In this document: positions 41,741-51,769 of the stretch, one piece after another
How positions within the stretch are numbered: position 1 is the stretch's first letter
How the letters are laid out: each line of letters starts with the position of its first letter
From: Micromonospora humi
GTDB lineage: Bacteria; Actinomycetota; Actinomycetes; Mycobacteriales; Micromonosporaceae
Assembly: GCF_900090105.1 (NCBI RefSeq)
Contig: NZ_FMDM01000005.1
Location: 124,001 to 188,000, forward strand
Direction of reading: 5' to 3'
DNA length: 64,000 nucleotides
The notes under the pieces: model-generated
Seen by the model: the letters and a program-made list of their open reading frames with translations, nothing else
Database searches by the model: none
Told to the model about the DNA's origin: nothing
Made by a program: the position numbers and the translations under genes

Positions 41741-44037
41741 CCGGGGAGCAGTCCGGCGCGACCGGGGCCGCCCCGCAGGCCGAGGCCGCCGCGACGGACG
41801 CGGAGCCGGCACCGGGCAGGGCATCGGCCGCACGGGTCGGAGCCACCTCGACCGCGCCGGCCGCCACCCACGACGAGCCCTCGGGGACCACCGCCGCCGG
41901 CGGCGACGAGACCGCCGAAGAAAGCCGGACCGCCGGGACGGACGGCCGCGCCGGGGCCGACGCCAAGAACGGGACCGGCGGCCCGGACGGCGACGCTCGG
42001 ACGGCGAGCAGAACCGCAGGCACGGACCGCGACGCCGCAACCGACGCCCAGGACAAGACCGCCGGCGCGGACCGCGACCCCGGAACCGACGCCCAGGACA
42101 AGACCGCCGGCGCGGACCGCGACCCCGGAACCGACGCCCAGCACAAGACCGCAGACACGGACCGCGACGCCGGAACCGACGCCAAGGACAAGACCGGCGG
42201 GACGGACCCCGACGCCGGAACCGACGCCGACGGCAAGGGCAAGGCCGGGGGTACGGACGGCGACGAGCCGGCGGACCGCTGGACCGCGTTCGGGCCGGCG
42301 CCCGAGCCGGTGCTCGGCCGGGCCCGGCGGGCCGGGCGCGCGGTGGGCCGCTTCCTGGTGCACGAGTGGACGCTCGCCGCCGTCGCCACGCTCGTGGTGG
42401 CCGCGGCGATGACCTGGCCCACCCTGCGCTACCCGCGTTACACGCTGCCGCAGGACTACTGGGACCCGAGCCTGCAGGCGTGGCAGATGGCGTGGTCCGG
42501 GCACATCCTGCGCACCGACCCGGCGATGCTGTGGCACTCCAACACGTTCTTCCCGGAGAACTGGAGCTTCGCCTTCTCCGACACCCTGCTCGGCTACGCC
42601 CCGGCCGGCCTGATCGGGGTCGGCCCGGAGCAGGCCGTGCTGCGCTACAACATCATGTTCGTGCTCGCCCACGCGCTCGCCGCGTTCGGGGCGTACGCGC
42701 TGGCCCGGCAGCTCGGCGCGGGCCGGATCGGCGGCGCGGTGGCCGGCGCGAGCTTCGCGTACGCGCCGTGGTTGCTGGCCCAGGCCGGGCACCTGCACAT
42801 CATCTCCAACGGCGGCATCCCGCTGGCGCTGGCCATGCTGGCCCGCGGGCACGGCTGGTCGCTGCGCCACGGCTACCGCCCGCGTCGCCGGCACGCGGGC
42901 TGGGCGCTGGCCGGTTGGCTGGTAGCCGCCTGGCAGCTCACCCTCGGCTTCGGCATCGGGTTGCCGTTCGCCTACCTGTTGGCCGGCGTCGGGCTGGTCG
43001 CGGTGGTGCTGTGGTTCGTCCGCCGTCGGCGGGTGAAGCGTCCGTTCGGCCGGCGGCTGTTCCTGGCCGACCTGGTCGGCGCGCTCGTCTTCGCCGCGGT
43101 CGGCGGGTTGCTGGCGATTCCGTTCTTCAAGGTCGCCGAGCTGCACCCGAACGCGGCGCGCTCACTCGCCGAGATCCAGCTCTACTCGCCGCCGGCCAGC
43201 GGCTTCTTCACCGCGCCGGCCGAGTCCCGGGTCTGGGGCGGGCTGCACGAGGGGGCCCGGGCGGTGCTGCCGTGGCATCCGGAGATGACGTTGCTGCCGG
43301 GCTTCGCGCTCTACGCGCTGGCCGCCGGCGGCTTGTTCTTCTCGGTCTGGCGGGTCCGCCACCGGCTCTTCCTGCTCGCCGGTGTGCTGGTGACGATGGC
43401 GCTGGCGATGGGCACCCGGTTCCTCGACGGCCGGTTCACCTACGTGCCGCTCTTCGATTACCTGCCGGGCTGGAACGGGCTGCGGACGCCGGGCCGGATG
43501 ATGCTCTGGACCACGCTGCTGCTCGGCCTGCTCGCGGCCGGCGCGGTCACCGCGTTCTGCATGCGGGTGCGTGAGCTGGCCGCCGAACGGGTCCCGCCGT
43601 GGCCGGGCCCGTGGCTGCGGCTGGCCACGCTGGTGCCGCTGCTGCTGGTGCTGGCCGAGGGGTTGAACGTCACGCCGCACCCGGTGGTGCCGCGGCAGCC
43701 GGCGGCGATGCGCACCGTCGACGGCCCGATGCTGGTGCTGCCCAGCAGCCAGAACCTCGACCAGCCGGTGATGCTCTGGTCGACCGACAGGTTCCAGCCG
43801 ATGGTCAACGGCGGCAGCGGCTTCACCCCGAACTCCCAGGCCCAGGTCCGTGAGGCCACGGTCAGTTTCCCGGACTACGCCAGCATCGACTACCTCCGGC
43901 GGATCGGGGTCCGCAACGTGGTGGTGCTCCGGGACCAGCTCGGCGGCACCCCGTGGGAGGGGATGCTCGACCGGCCGGTGGAAGGGCTGGGCGTGACCCG
44001 GGAGCAGGTCGGCGAGGCGGTCGTCTACCGGCTGTGA
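41737..44037 (+). CDS. Large membrane glycosyltransferase-like protein with repetitive N-terminal extension
   Basis: A 766-residue protein. Residues 1-185 are polar (Ala/Thr/Asp/Gly-rich) with five 15-residue tandem repeats. From about residue 205 there are 10-11 membrane helices; the loop after the first helix has [18 protein letters not shown], a GT-C-like acidic motif, and [16 protein letters not shown] follows. The C-terminal 130 residues form an extracytoplasmic domain ([19 protein letters not shown]). It resembles GT-C/DUF6541-like transferases; donor and acceptor are unknown. Coupled by ATGA to nfo. Confidence 0.75.
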   Translation: MTGEQSGATGAAPQAEAAATDAEPAPGRASAARVGATSTAPAATHDEPSGTTAAGGDETAEESRTAGTDGRAGADAKNGTGGPDGDARTASRTAGTDRDAATDAQDKTAGADRDPGTDAQDKTAGADRDPGTDAQHKTADTDRDAGTDAKDKTGGTDPDAGTDADGKGKAGGTDGDEPADRWTAFGPAPEPVLGRARRAGRAVGRFLVHEWTLAAVATLVVAAAMTWPTLRYPRYTLPQDYWDPSLQAWQMAWSGHILRTDPAMLWHSNTFFPENWSFAFSDTLLGYAPAGLIGVGPEQAVLRYNIMFVLAHALAAFGAYALARQLGAGRIGGAVAGASFAYAPWLLAQAGHLHIISNGGIPLALAMLARGHGWSLRHGYRPRRRHAGWALAGWLVAAWQLTLGFGIGLPFAYLLAGVGLVAVVLWFVRRRRVKRPFGRRLFLADLVGALVFAAVGGLLAIPFFKVAELHPNAARSLAEIQLYSPPASGFFTAPAESRVWGGLHEGARAVLPWHPEMTLLPGFALYALAAGGLFFSVWRVRHRLFLLAGVLVTMALAMGTRFLDGRFTYVPLFDYLPGWNGLRTPGRMMLWTTLLLGLLAAGAVTAFCMRVRELAAERVPPWPGPWLRLATLVPLLLVLAEGLNVTPHPVVPRQPAAMRTVDGPMLVLPSSQNLDQPVMLWSTDRFQPMVNGGSGFTPNSQAQVREATVSFPDYASIDYLRRIGVRNVVVLRDQLGGTPWEGMLDRPVEGLGVTREQVGEAVVYRL
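42013..42237 (+). repeat. Five in-frame 45-bp tandem repeats
   Basis: Encodes five copies of a 15-residue unit of the type [15 protein letters not shown] (protein residues 93-167); units 2 and 3 are almost identical in DNA, the outer ones diverged. A degenerate copy lies near residues 65-79. Confidence 0.9.
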
Positions 44038-44039
44038 GG

Positions 44040-44068
44040 CCGGCCGGGCCGCCTCGCGGCCCGGCCGG
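44040..44068. terminator. Hairpin between convergent genes
   Basis: CCGGCCGGGCCGC and its exact complement flank a 3-nt loop, right after the membrane protein stop and before the convergent GT87-like gene's end. Confidence 0.7.
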
Positions 44069-44095
44069 CGCACCGCCCCGCCGCTGCCGGCCCGG

Positions 44096-45655
44096 TCAGG
44101 CCGGCACCGGTTCGACCGGGCGGTCGGCGGCGGCACCGGAGCGCCAACGTTGGTGCCAGGGCGCGTCGGGGGCCCCGTCGAGCAGCCCGCCGTCCGGGTC
44201 GTCGGCGTAGGTCTGCCGCACCGCGTCGCGCTCCGGTCGCAGGATGTCCCGGATGACGAAGCCGCAGAGCACCGCCACGGTGACCAGGCGCAGGGTGGAT
44301 GCCAGCACGAAGACGCCCTCGGGGAAGACCGGCCGGGAGGTGGCGGTGCCGAGCAGTTCGCCGTAGAAGGCGGCGAAGTAGCAGACCTCGGCGAACTGCC
44401 AGGCCAGGAACGCGCCCCAACGCGGCCGGGCGAGCACCGCGAGCGGCAGCAGCCAGAGCACGAACTGCTGCGACCAGACCTTGCTGAAGATCAGGAAGGC
44501 GGCGACGATCAGGAAGGCGACCTGGGCCAGCCGGGGCCGGCGCGGGGCGAGCATCGCGAGCGCGGCCACGCCGAGGCAGGCCAGCCCGAAGAGCAGGTAC
44601 GACACCCAGTTGAGGGTGGAGATGTTGGCGTTGAGCCACTCGAACGGGCCGAGTTCGCCGGGGGCGGACGGGCTGATCCGACCGTCCAGGTAGCGGCCGA
44701 TGTACCAGAGCGTGCCCCAGTCGATGGGTCGGGTGGTGTTCAGGTCGAAGAACCGCCCCCAGCTCTCCCGGTAGGGGATCGCCACCGGCAGGTTGACCGC
44801 GACCAGCGTCACCAGCGCGGTGGCCGTGGTGACGAGCCCGGCCAGCAACCGGCCGGCCCGCAACGTGAGCACCAGGATCGGACCGAGCAGGAACAGCGGC
44901 CACATCTTCGCCGCGCCGCCGAGCCCGAGCAGCACACCGGCCAGCCCGGGCAGCAACATGCCGTACCGGTCGGGTCTGGCGCGCGCCCACGCCAGCAGCC
45001 CGAACGCGGCCAGGCCGACGGCGAGCAGGTCCCAGTTGACGGTGGCGGTGAGCACCAGCGCCGGGGAGAGCGCGAACAGGGCCGCGTCCCAGGGTCGTCG
45101 GCGGCGCAGGCTGAGGATGACCGCGACGGTGGCGACCGCGAGCGCGCCGAGCACCAGCGCGTTCAGGTTGTAGAACCACTGCCCCTGGTTGACGCCGGGG
45201 TTGTCGACGCCGAGGGCGTGCACCGGCAGGCCGAGCGCGCCCATGAAGTAGCCGGTCAGCACCGGGTATTCCACCGGGTGGTCGGCGTAGGGGACCTTGC
45301 CCTCGTTGAGCCCCTCGGCGTAGTAGAGCGCCAGCACGTCGGTGTAGCACATCCGGGTGTACTGGACGTTGTTCTGCCAGGCGCCGTCCTGGCAGGGCGA
45401 CTTCTGCACCCAGTGCAGGGCGAGCGTGAGGCAGACCAGGGCCAGCACGATCCGCGCCGCGGTCCAGAACCGGCCCTCGCGACCGGCCGGCCGGTCGAGG
45501 GCGGTGGCGTGGTCACCGAGCGGCCCGCCGATCAGGCCGGACGTGCCCCGCACGAACCAGTCCGAGCGGGACGGGTGGTCGGCGGTCGCTCCGGGTCGGG
45601 GCGACTCCCCGGACGCACCGGGCTCATCGATGCCTGCGGTCGACTGGGTGCTCAT
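44096..45655 (-). CDS. GT87-type membrane glycosyltransferase (Rv0051-like)
   Basis: A 519-residue polytopic protein. A polar N-terminus of about 65 residues precedes the first helix; the loop has VQYTRMCYTDVLALYYAEGL and YADHPVEYPVLTGYFMGAL, typical of the DUF2029/GT87 mannosyltransferase family, and GLGGAAKMWPLFLLGPILV follows. Its position directly downstream of ponA on the same strand matches Rv0051 downstream of ponA1 in M. tuberculosis. It is likely to act on a cell-envelope glycan or glycolipid; the substrate is unknown. Confidence 0.82.
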   Translation of the reverse strand: MSTQSTAGIDEPGASGESPRPGATADHPSRSDWFVRGTSGLIGGPLGDHATALDRPAGREGRFWTAARIVLALVCLTLALHWVQKSPCQDGAWQNNVQYTRMCYTDVLALYYAEGLNEGKVPYADHPVEYPVLTGYFMGALGLPVHALGVDNPGVNQGQWFYNLNALVLGALAVATVAVILSLRRRRPWDAALFALSPALVLTATVNWDLLAVGLAAFGLLAWARARPDRYGMLLPGLAGVLLGLGGAAKMWPLFLLGPILVLTLRAGRLLAGLVTTATALVTLVAVNLPVAIPYRESWGRFFDLNTTRPIDWGTLWYIGRYLDGRISPSAPGELGPFEWLNANISTLNWVSYLLFGLACLGVAALAMLAPRRPRLAQVAFLIVAAFLIFSKVWSQQFVLWLLPLAVLARPRWGAFLAWQFAEVCYFAAFYGELLGTATSRPVFPEGVFVLASTLRLVTVAVLCGFVIRDILRPERDAVRQTYADDPDGGLLDGAPDAPWHQRWRSGAAADRPVEPVPA

Positions 45656-45726
45656 GGAGAGGCATCCTGCCGTACGCCGGGGGTGTCCGTCCCGCCGCGC
45701 GCGGAGAAATTCCGGTCCGCGAAACG

Positions 45727-45761
45727 CGGCGGCGGCCGGACCGCTCGGGTCCGGCCGCCGC
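45727..45761 (-). terminator. Terminator hairpin after ponA
   Basis: GGCGGCGGCCGGACC (45727-45741) and its complement (45747-45761) flank a 5-nt loop, just downstream of the ponA stop and upstream of the GT87-like gene. Confidence 0.75.
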
Positions 45762-45777
45762 CGTCAGGGGCTACGCG

Positions 45778-48597
45778 TCAGTTCGTCTGTCTGGTCGGTG
45801 GGGTGCTGGGCAGCACGCCACCGCCTCGGCCGCCGCCCCCGGGGAAGCCGGGGAGACCACCGCCCTGGTCGCCACCACCGCCCGGGTTGCCGCCGCCGGG
45901 GTTACCGGGGCCCTGGTTGCCACCGCCCTGGTTGCCGTCGGGGCAGAACAGGCCCAGCGGGTCGCAGGCGGGGCCGCCGGGGGTCGGCGGCGGCGCGGCC
46001 GGCATGTCGCCGTTGCCGACGTCGTCCTTGCCGATGTTCGCGGCCGGCGGGAAGTCCTTCTTCGGCTCGTCCTTCAACGCGTCGTTCATGAAGCGCTGGA
46101 AGATGGCGCCGGGCATCTTGGCACCGCTGATCTTGTTGCCGTCCTTGTCCTTGATCGCCTTGCGGGCGTCCTTGTTGCCGACCCAGACCGCGGTGGCGAG
46201 CTGTGGCGTGTAGCCGATCATCCAGGCGTCACCGTTGTCGAGCGTCTTCGCGTTCAACTCCCAGGTGCCGGTCTTCTCCGCGGCCTTCCGGCCGTCGTCG
46301 AGCCGCCGGTTCACCTGGCCCGGGTATTCCTCCAGCACCGAGGTGACGTCGGCGACGACGTCCTTCTTGATGCGCTGCTCCGGGGTGGTCTTCACGGTCT
46401 TCAGCACGTCCCACTTACCGGTCGCGGGGTTCTGCTTCTCGACCTTCCGGATGAAGTGCGCCTTGTTGTACCAGCCCTCGTTGGCGAACGTGGCCACACC
46501 GTTGGCGTGGTCGAGCACCGTGATCGGGTACTGGCCGTAGCCGATCACGTGGAAGAACGGGTCGGGCGCGAGGTCCTTCGCGTCGTACTTGGCCAGGTCG
46601 TACGCCTTGGCGGGGTTGGTGTCGGTCCGCCACATGGTGCTGACGCCGGCCTTCTTGGCCATGTCGAGCACCTTGTCCGGGCCGATCTTCTCGGTGATGT
46701 AGTAGAACGGCACGTTGAGCGACTTGAGCGTCGACTGCTCGAGCGTGCAGGAGTTGCCGCAACTGGCGTCGACACCCGCGTTGCTGACCGTGAACTCCAT
46801 CTTGTCCGGCTTGAAGGACTTGCCCTTCCACCGGGACTTGAGGGAGATGCCCTCGTCGAGCGCCGCCGCCAGCGTGTAGATCTTGAAGCTCGACCCGGGC
46901 GAGTGACCACCGCTGACCACGCCGTTGTCGACGTTCTTGCCGGCGTAGTCGGTGCCGGTGCCGTTGTCGCCACCGTAGTAGGCGCGCACCTCGCCGTTAC
47001 TGGGATCGATCGACACCAGCGCCGCCATCAGGTTGCCCGGCTGGCCGGCCAGCTCGGAACCCTTCTTGGCCCGCTGGGCGGCCGCCACCGCGGCGCTCTG
47101 GACCTTGGCGTCGATGGTGGTGCTGATCCGGTAGCCGCCGCGGCTCAACGCCTTGGCGCAGAGCGGTCTGGCGTCGGTCGCCTCGGCCTCGTTGTCGGTG
47201 CAGAGCTTCATCTCGCGCAGTTCCTGCGAGACGTAGTTGACGACGTTGCCGTACGGCGTGTCGATGCCGAAGCCACCGGCGCTGTTCTTGGACGGCTTGA
47301 GAGCCTTCGGATATTCGGTGGGGTGCGGCGGCGTGTTCGGGGCGTCGAGCCACTTCTCGGTGATCATGCCGTTGATGACGTAGTTCCACCGGTCCAGCGC
47401 GGCCTGCGGGTTGATCGCCGGGTCGTAGCCCTGGTGCGTCGCGCTCGGCTCGGGCTGCTTGATCAGCGCGGCCAGCACCGCGCCCTCGGCCACGGTCAGC
47501 TTGGCGACGTCCTTGCCGAAGTACGTCCGCGCGGCCGCCTGGATGCCGTACGCGCCGCGCCCGAAGTAGATCACGTTCAGGTAGTGCTGCATGATGACGC
47601 TTTTGTCGTACTTGTCGTTCAGCTTGGAGGCGAGGATCGCCTCCTTCACCTTGCGGCCGTACGTGTCCTGGTTCAGGTTGTCGAACGCGTTGCGGGCGTA
47701 CTGCTGGGTGATGGTCGAGGCGCCCTGCTTGTCGCCACCGCTGACGTTGTTCCAGGCGGCCCGGGCGATGCCCTTGTAGTCCACGCCGGAGTGGCGGTAG
47801 AAGTTCCGGTCCTCCGCAGCGGCGACCGCGTGCTGGACCCACACCGGGATCTGCTGGATGGTGACCAACTGCCGGTTCTGGTCGCCGATCCGCGCGATGG
47901 GCGTCTTGCCGGTCCGGTCGTAGATGGTGGTGGACAGCGGCGGGATGGTGTCCTCCGGCAGCAGCACCTTCTGCGAGTACCAGGTGAAGCTCACCACGCC
48001 GATGCCGGCGAGCATGATGAACACGGCGAAGCCGGCGATCAGCATGTTGAGCCGGCGGCGCTTCTTCGACCGGGCCGGGTCGTCACCGCGACCGCCCCGC
48101 GCCGGGCCGAGCGGCACGCCCGGGCCACCGGGGCCACCGGGGCCACCGCCGCTGAAGCCGGGCACGTTGGCCCGGGCCACCGCGGCACGGCCGCCGACCG
48201 GCGCCGCGCCGACGCTCGCCCGCCCGGCCCCGCCCACGCCCGCCGCGCCCACCGAGGCGCGTCCGGCCGGGCCGGCCGGGGAGACCGGGACCGACGCCCG
48301 ACCGGCGCCCGCGCGCCCGGAGACGCCGGGTGCCGGTGAGACGGGCACCGAGGCCCGGCCCGCGCCGGCGCGGCCGACCGGTGCCGCGCCCGCGGCGCCG
48401 CGGGGCGCCGGTGGCACGCCGCTGACCGGGGCTCGGCCGCCGGCACCGCGTGGCGTGACCGAGGCGCGCGCCGAGGCGCCACCCTCCGGGGCGCCGGACC
48501 AGCCGTTCCCGCGCGGGCTCCGCTCGGAGCCGGGGTCGCCGTTCGGGCCCGGGATCTGGGCCCGCCCACGCGAAGAACTGGAATCGCCGTAGTTCAT
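45778..48597 (-). CDS. ponA: Class A penicillin-binding protein (PonA-like)
   Basis: A 939-residue bifunctional peptidoglycan synthase. Residues 1-175 are a disordered cytoplasmic tail with repeats such as GRAGAGRASVPVSPA (twice) and RASVGAA. One membrane helix lies near 190-210. The glycosyltransferase domain (GT51) has AVAAAEDRNFYRHSGVDYKG and GASTITQQYARN. The transpeptidase has the nucleophile motif GHSPGSSFKIYTL and KTGT in AAEKTGTWELN. A Gly/Pro/Asn-rich C-terminal tail follows. It matches PonA1 (Rv0050) in architecture and context. Confidence 0.95.
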   Translation of the reverse strand: MNYGDSSSSRGRAQIPGPNGDPGSERSPRGNGWSGAPEGGASARASVTPRGAGGRAPVSGVPPAPRGAAGAAPVGRAGAGRASVPVSPAPGVSGRAGAGRASVPVSPAGPAGRASVGAAGVGGAGRASVGAAPVGGRAAVARANVPGFSGGGPGGPGGPGVPLGPARGGRGDDPARSKKRRRLNMLIAGFAVFIMLAGIGVVSFTWYSQKVLLPEDTIPPLSTTIYDRTGKTPIARIGDQNRQLVTIQQIPVWVQHAVAAAEDRNFYRHSGVDYKGIARAAWNNVSGGDKQGASTITQQYARNAFDNLNQDTYGRKVKEAILASKLNDKYDKSVIMQHYLNVIYFGRGAYGIQAAARTYFGKDVAKLTVAEGAVLAALIKQPEPSATHQGYDPAINPQAALDRWNYVINGMITEKWLDAPNTPPHPTEYPKALKPSKNSAGGFGIDTPYGNVVNYVSQELREMKLCTDNEAEATDARPLCAKALSRGGYRISTTIDAKVQSAAVAAAQRAKKGSELAGQPGNLMAALVSIDPSNGEVRAYYGGDNGTGTDYAGKNVDNGVVSGGHSPGSSFKIYTLAAALDEGISLKSRWKGKSFKPDKMEFTVSNAGVDASCGNSCTLEQSTLKSLNVPFYYITEKIGPDKVLDMAKKAGVSTMWRTDTNPAKAYDLAKYDAKDLAPDPFFHVIGYGQYPITVLDHANGVATFANEGWYNKAHFIRKVEKQNPATGKWDVLKTVKTTPEQRIKKDVVADVTSVLEEYPGQVNRRLDDGRKAAEKTGTWELNAKTLDNGDAWMIGYTPQLATAVWVGNKDARKAIKDKDGNKISGAKMPGAIFQRFMNDALKDEPKKDFPPAANIGKDDVGNGDMPAAPPPTPGGPACDPLGLFCPDGNQGGGNQGPGNPGGGNPGGGGDQGGGLPGFPGGGGRGGGVLPSTPPTRQTN

Positions 48598-48791
48598 TCC
48601 TCACACCCTGCCGGTCGCGGTGGGACGCGGGGGCGTCGCCACCGGGTTGCCGTGAGCTGAAACACGGGACGCTACCTGCCGGCCCGGCCGGCGCACGCCC
48701 GTCAAATCCGAGCTATTCGGACCAATCACGCTTAACGGCTGTCGCTCGTGCCGCCCGGACATCGGGCCGGCGACGATCGGGACAGCCGTGT

Positions 48792-49238
48792 TCACCGTTG
48801 CGCCTCTCGCCTTCGCCGGGGGGTGGAGCCGTCGGCCACGGCCACCCCGGTCGCGTCCGCCGCCTCGCCCGCGAGACCGTCCCGGCCGAGCAGGAACTGC
48901 TCGACGAGATGGTTCCAGTCGCAGCCGGGGCAGACCTCCACCACGAACACCTGAAACTCACGCAACGTCATGGCCAGGACGGGCAACTCCGCCCGGGTAC
49001 GCGCCTGGCCCGCCGACTGCTTGAGTTCGTCACCGTAAATGTAGTGGACGTGGATCAGGTTCTCGCTACGGCAGATCGGGCAGCGATGATCGGTCGGCTC
49101 GCCGTGGAAGTGGGCGGCGTTCTTCAGGTACGGCGAGGCGTCGCAGACGTCGTACGTGCCGATCCGACCGGCGAGGAGCTCACGCAGCACCGCTCGCTTC
49201 TGGAGCGAGTAGTCGACCACCTGGCGCTGCGTACGCAT
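48792..49238 (-). CDS. DUF5318 family protein (Rv0049-like)
   Basis: A 148-residue protein conserved next to ponA in actinobacteria. N-terminal RQVVDYSLQKRAVLREL; a probable zinc site from HRCPICRSENL and VVEVCPGCDWNHL (two CxxC pairs); the last 25 residues are variable. Function is unknown. ATG 49238 lacks a Shine-Dalgarno and has TACCCT 7 nt upstream. Confidence 0.85.
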   Translation of the reverse strand: MRTQRQVVDYSLQKRAVLRELLAGRIGTYDVCDASPYLKNAAHFHGEPTDHRCPICRSENLIHVHYIYGDELKQSAGQARTRAELPVLAMTLREFQVFVVEVCPGCDWNHLVEQFLLGRDGLAGEAADATGVAVADGSTPRRRREAQR

Positions 49239-49245
49239 GCGGCAA

Positions 49246-49251
49246 AGGGTA
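49246..49251 (-). promoter_or_regulatory. -10-like TACCCT for the DUF5318 gene
   Basis: TACCCT on the minus strand ends 7 nt before ATG 49238. Confidence 0.5.
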
Positions 49252-49346
49252 CGCGCTCCGGCGAACCGAGGCGACCATGGTCACGATCAGTGACGACCGC
49301 GTCGCGTAATCCGGGGTTTGCCCTGGCCACCCCCGTCCGCTAACGT

Positions 49347-49371
49347 GCGATGTATCGGCCCGATACATCGC
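49347..49371. promoter_or_regulatory. PadR-type palindromic operator
   Basis: A perfect palindrome: GCGATGTATCGG, one central C, then its exact complement. ATGT and ACAT half-sites match PadR-family operators. It lies 35 bp before the padR-like start, so autorepression and control of ino1 are likely. Confidence 0.75.
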
Positions 49372-49405
49372 GGCGGTTAGCCCTCCGTGCAGGGGGAAAG
49401 AAGGG

Positions 49406-50053
49406 ATGGCGCCCGTGCTCGAGTTCGCCATCCTGGGCCTCCTGCAGGAGGCTCCGATGCACGGTTACGAGCTGCGCAAGGAGTTGACCGCCAAGCTCGG
49501 CGCCATCCGGGCGGCGATCAGCTACGGCTCGCTCTACCCGACCCTGCGCCGGCTGCAGGCGGCGGGATGGATCACCGAAGCCGCCGAGACACCCGCGACC
49601 GCCGAGGAGGTTCCCGCGCTGACCAGCCGACGCGGTCGGGTGGTCTACACCATTACCGCGGAGGGCAAGGAACGCTTCGCCCAGCTGATAGCGCAGGCTG
49701 GACCCGAGACGTACGACGACACGGGCTTCGGCGTGCACTTCGCGTTCTTCGCCCGGACCGACCAGGCCACCCGGCTCCGGATCCTGGAAGGTCGTCGTCG
49801 CAAGATCGAGGAGCGTCGCGAGGGTCTTCGTGACGTGCTCGGCCGGGCGGCCGAGCGCCTCGACGCGTACACCCTGGAACTGCAGCGCCACGGGCTCGAC
49901 GCCTGCGAGCGCGAGGTCCGCTGGCTGGAGGAGCTCATCGCCAACGAGCGCTCCGGCCGGGCCCCGGCCGCCCCGGACACCGGGACGGCCACGGGCCGAG
50001 GAGACAACGACAGCCCGCCCACGCCTGGAACGTCCAGGACAGAGCGGCCGTGA
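49406..50053 (+). CDS. PadR family transcriptional regulator (Rv0047c-like)
   Basis: A 215-residue PadR regulator: [39 protein letters not shown] (winged HTH), [11 protein letters not shown] wing, and a C-terminal helical dimerisation region (about 110-185), then a polar tail. It precedes ino1 by 23 bp on the same strand, as Rv0047c does Rv0046c in mycobacteria, so it probably controls inositol synthesis. The operator is the palindrome upstream. The ligand is unknown. Confidence 0.9.
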   Translation: MAPVLEFAILGLLQEAPMHGYELRKELTAKLGAIRAAISYGSLYPTLRRLQAAGWITEAAETPATAEEVPALTSRRGRVVYTITAEGKERFAQLIAQAGPETYDDTGFGVHFAFFARTDQATRLRILEGRRRKIEERREGLRDVLGRAAERLDAYTLELQRHGLDACEREVRWLEELIANERSGRAPAAPDTGTATGRGDNDSPPTPGTSRTERP

Positions 50054-50076
50054 TGAAGAAGAAGGAGGCAGACGCT

Positions 50077-51156
50077 ATGGGCTCCGTCCGCGTCGCCATC
50101 GTCGGTGTGGGTAACTGCGCCTCGTCCCTGGTACAGGGCGTGGAGTACTACCGGGACGCCGACCCGAACGACCGCGTCCCGGGTCTCATGCACGTCACCT
50201 TCGGCGACTACCACGTCTCGGACGTGACGTTCGTCGCGGCGTTCGACGTGGACGCCAAGAAGGTGGGCATGGACCTCGCGGAGGCGATCGTCGCCAGCGA
50301 GAACAACACGATCAAGCTGTGCGACGTCCCGCCGACCGGCGTGACCGTGCAGCGCGGCCCGACCTTCGACGGTCTGGGCCAGTACTACCGCGAGATCGTC
50401 GAGGAGTCGGACGCCAAGCCGGTCGACGTGGCCCAGGCGCTGCGCGACGCGCAGGTCGACGTGGTCGTCTCCTACCTGCCGGTGGGCTCCGAGCAGGCCG
50501 ACAAGTTCTACGCCCAGGCCGCGATCGACGCCGGCTGCGCGTTCGTCAACGCCCTGCCGGTCTTCATCGCCTCCGACCCGGAGTGGGCGCAGAAGTTCAC
50601 CGACGCCGGTCTGCCGATCGTGGGTGACGACATCAAGAGCCAGGTCGGCGCCACCATCGTGCACCGCGCGCTGGCGAAGCTCTTCGAGGACCGCGGGGTC
50701 GAGCTGCTGCGCACGTACCAGCTCAACTTCGGCGGCAACATGGACTTCATGAACATGCTGGAGCGCAACCGCCTGGTCTCCAAGAAGATCTCGAAGACCC
50801 AGTCGGTGACCTCGCAGATCCCGCACGAGATGAGCAAGAGCGACGTGCACATCGGCCCGTCCGACCACGTGCCGTGGCTGGACGACCGCAAGTGGGCGTA
50901 CATCCGCCTGGAGGGCCGCTCCTTCGGTGACACCCCGCTCAACGCGGAGCTGAAGCTCGAGGTGTGGGACTCGCCGAACTCGGCCGGTGTCATCATCGAC
51001 GCCGTCCGGGCCGCGAAGATCGCGCTGGACCGGAAGATCGGTGGCCCGATTCTCTCCGCCTCCTCGTACTTCATGAAGTCCCCGCCGGAGCAGTACGCCG
51101 ACCACGACGCGCACGCCGCCGTCGAGGCGTTCATCGCCGGCGAGGTCGAGCGCTGA
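50077..51156 (+). CDS. ino1: Inositol-3-phosphate synthase
   Basis: A 359-residue short-form myo-inositol-1-phosphate synthase. NAD-binding [18 protein letters not shown] at the N-terminus; catalytic block [16 protein letters not shown] with [13 protein letters not shown]; then [19 protein letters not shown]. It converts glucose-6-phosphate to inositol phosphate for phosphatidylinositol, mannosides and mycothiol. ATG 50077 follows AAGGAGG at 9 nt. Likely co-transcribed with padR. Confidence 0.96.
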   Translation: MGSVRVAIVGVGNCASSLVQGVEYYRDADPNDRVPGLMHVTFGDYHVSDVTFVAAFDVDAKKVGMDLAEAIVASENNTIKLCDVPPTGVTVQRGPTFDGLGQYYREIVEESDAKPVDVAQALRDAQVDVVVSYLPVGSEQADKFYAQAAIDAGCAFVNALPVFIASDPEWAQKFTDAGLPIVGDDIKSQVGATIVHRALAKLFEDRGVELLRTYQLNFGGNMDFMNMLERNRLVSKKISKTQSVTSQIPHEMSKSDVHIGPSDHVPWLDDRKWAYIRLEGRSFGDTPLNAELKLEVWDSPNSAGVIIDAVRAAKIALDRKIGGPILSASSYFMKSPPEQYADHDAHAAVEAFIAGEVER

Positions 51157-51176
51157 CGCGCCGAGCAGCATGACGA

Positions 51177-51215
51177 GGGGAAGGCCGGGTCCGCACGGAC
51201 CCGGCCTTCCCCTTT
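51177..51215. terminator. Rho-independent-type terminator after ino1
   Basis: GGGGAAGGCCGGGTCC (51177-51192) and its exact complement (51197-51212) flank GCAC, followed by TTT. It serves ino1 and perhaps the convergent ogt. Confidence 0.92.
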
Positions 51216-51222
51216 CGGTACG

Positions 51223-51702
51223 TCAGGACCAGGCGCGGCGCAGCGCCACCGCCGCCTCCAACTCCAGCAGGGTCACCTTGCGCGGCAGCCCGCCGCCGAA
51301 GCCGACCAGCTTGCCGCCCGCCCCGACGATCCGGTGGCAGGGCACGATCACCGGCACCGGGTTGCGGTTGCAGGCCACCCCCACCGCCCGGGCCGCGCCC
51401 GGTTCGCCGAGCGCCCGGGCCACCTCGCCGTAGGTGGTCGTCTCGCCGTAGGGGATGCCTGTCATCTCCCGCCAGACCGCGCGTTCGAACTCCGAGCCGC
51501 GGGGCGCCGACACCGGCACGCCGAACTCGGTCAGCTCGCCGGCGAAGTAGGCCCGCAGCTCCGCCACGGCCTGCCGGGCCAGGTCGTCGCCGGGCTCCTC
51601 GTCGGCCGAGGCCACCCGGCCGAAGTGCGCGCCACGCACGGCGTCGGCGTCCGTGCCGACGGAGAACTCCCCGATCGGCGAGTCGAGCACTGTCCAGCGC
51701 AT
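51223..51702 (-). CDS. ogt: Methylated-DNA--protein-cysteine methyltransferase
   Basis: A 159-residue O6-alkylguanine transferase. C-terminal active-site motif VPVIVPCHRIVGAGGKLVGF with the acceptor Cys, recognition helix ARALGEPGAARAVGVACNRN, and FERAVWREMTGIPYGETTTY before it. It removes alkyl groups from guanine in one suicidal turnover. ATG 51702 is used; ATG 51711 would add MAA. Confidence 0.93.
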   Translation of the reverse strand: MRWTVLDSPIGEFSVGTDADAVRGAHFGRVASADEEPGDDLARQAVAELRAYFAGELTEFGVPVSAPRGSEFERAVWREMTGIPYGETTTYGEVARALGEPGAARAVGVACNRNPVPVIVPCHRIVGAGGKLVGFGGGLPRKVTLLELEAAVALRRAWS

Positions 51703-51769
51703 GGCAGCCATTCTCGCGCGGCGGGCAAAGTTTCCCGCACACCGGGCGTCTGAGAGACGGAGGTGGACG

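Noticed and set aside
46456..48339. Plus-strand frame of 627 residues opposite ponA
   Set aside because: Antisense shadow; ponA has intact GT51 and transpeptidase motifs.
48039..48569. Repetitive sequence in the 5' part of ponA considered as CRISPR-like or mobile repeat
   Set aside because: The repeats are in-frame, irregular and encode a disordered Gly/Ala/Arg tail; there are no regularly spaced identical repeats with spacers.
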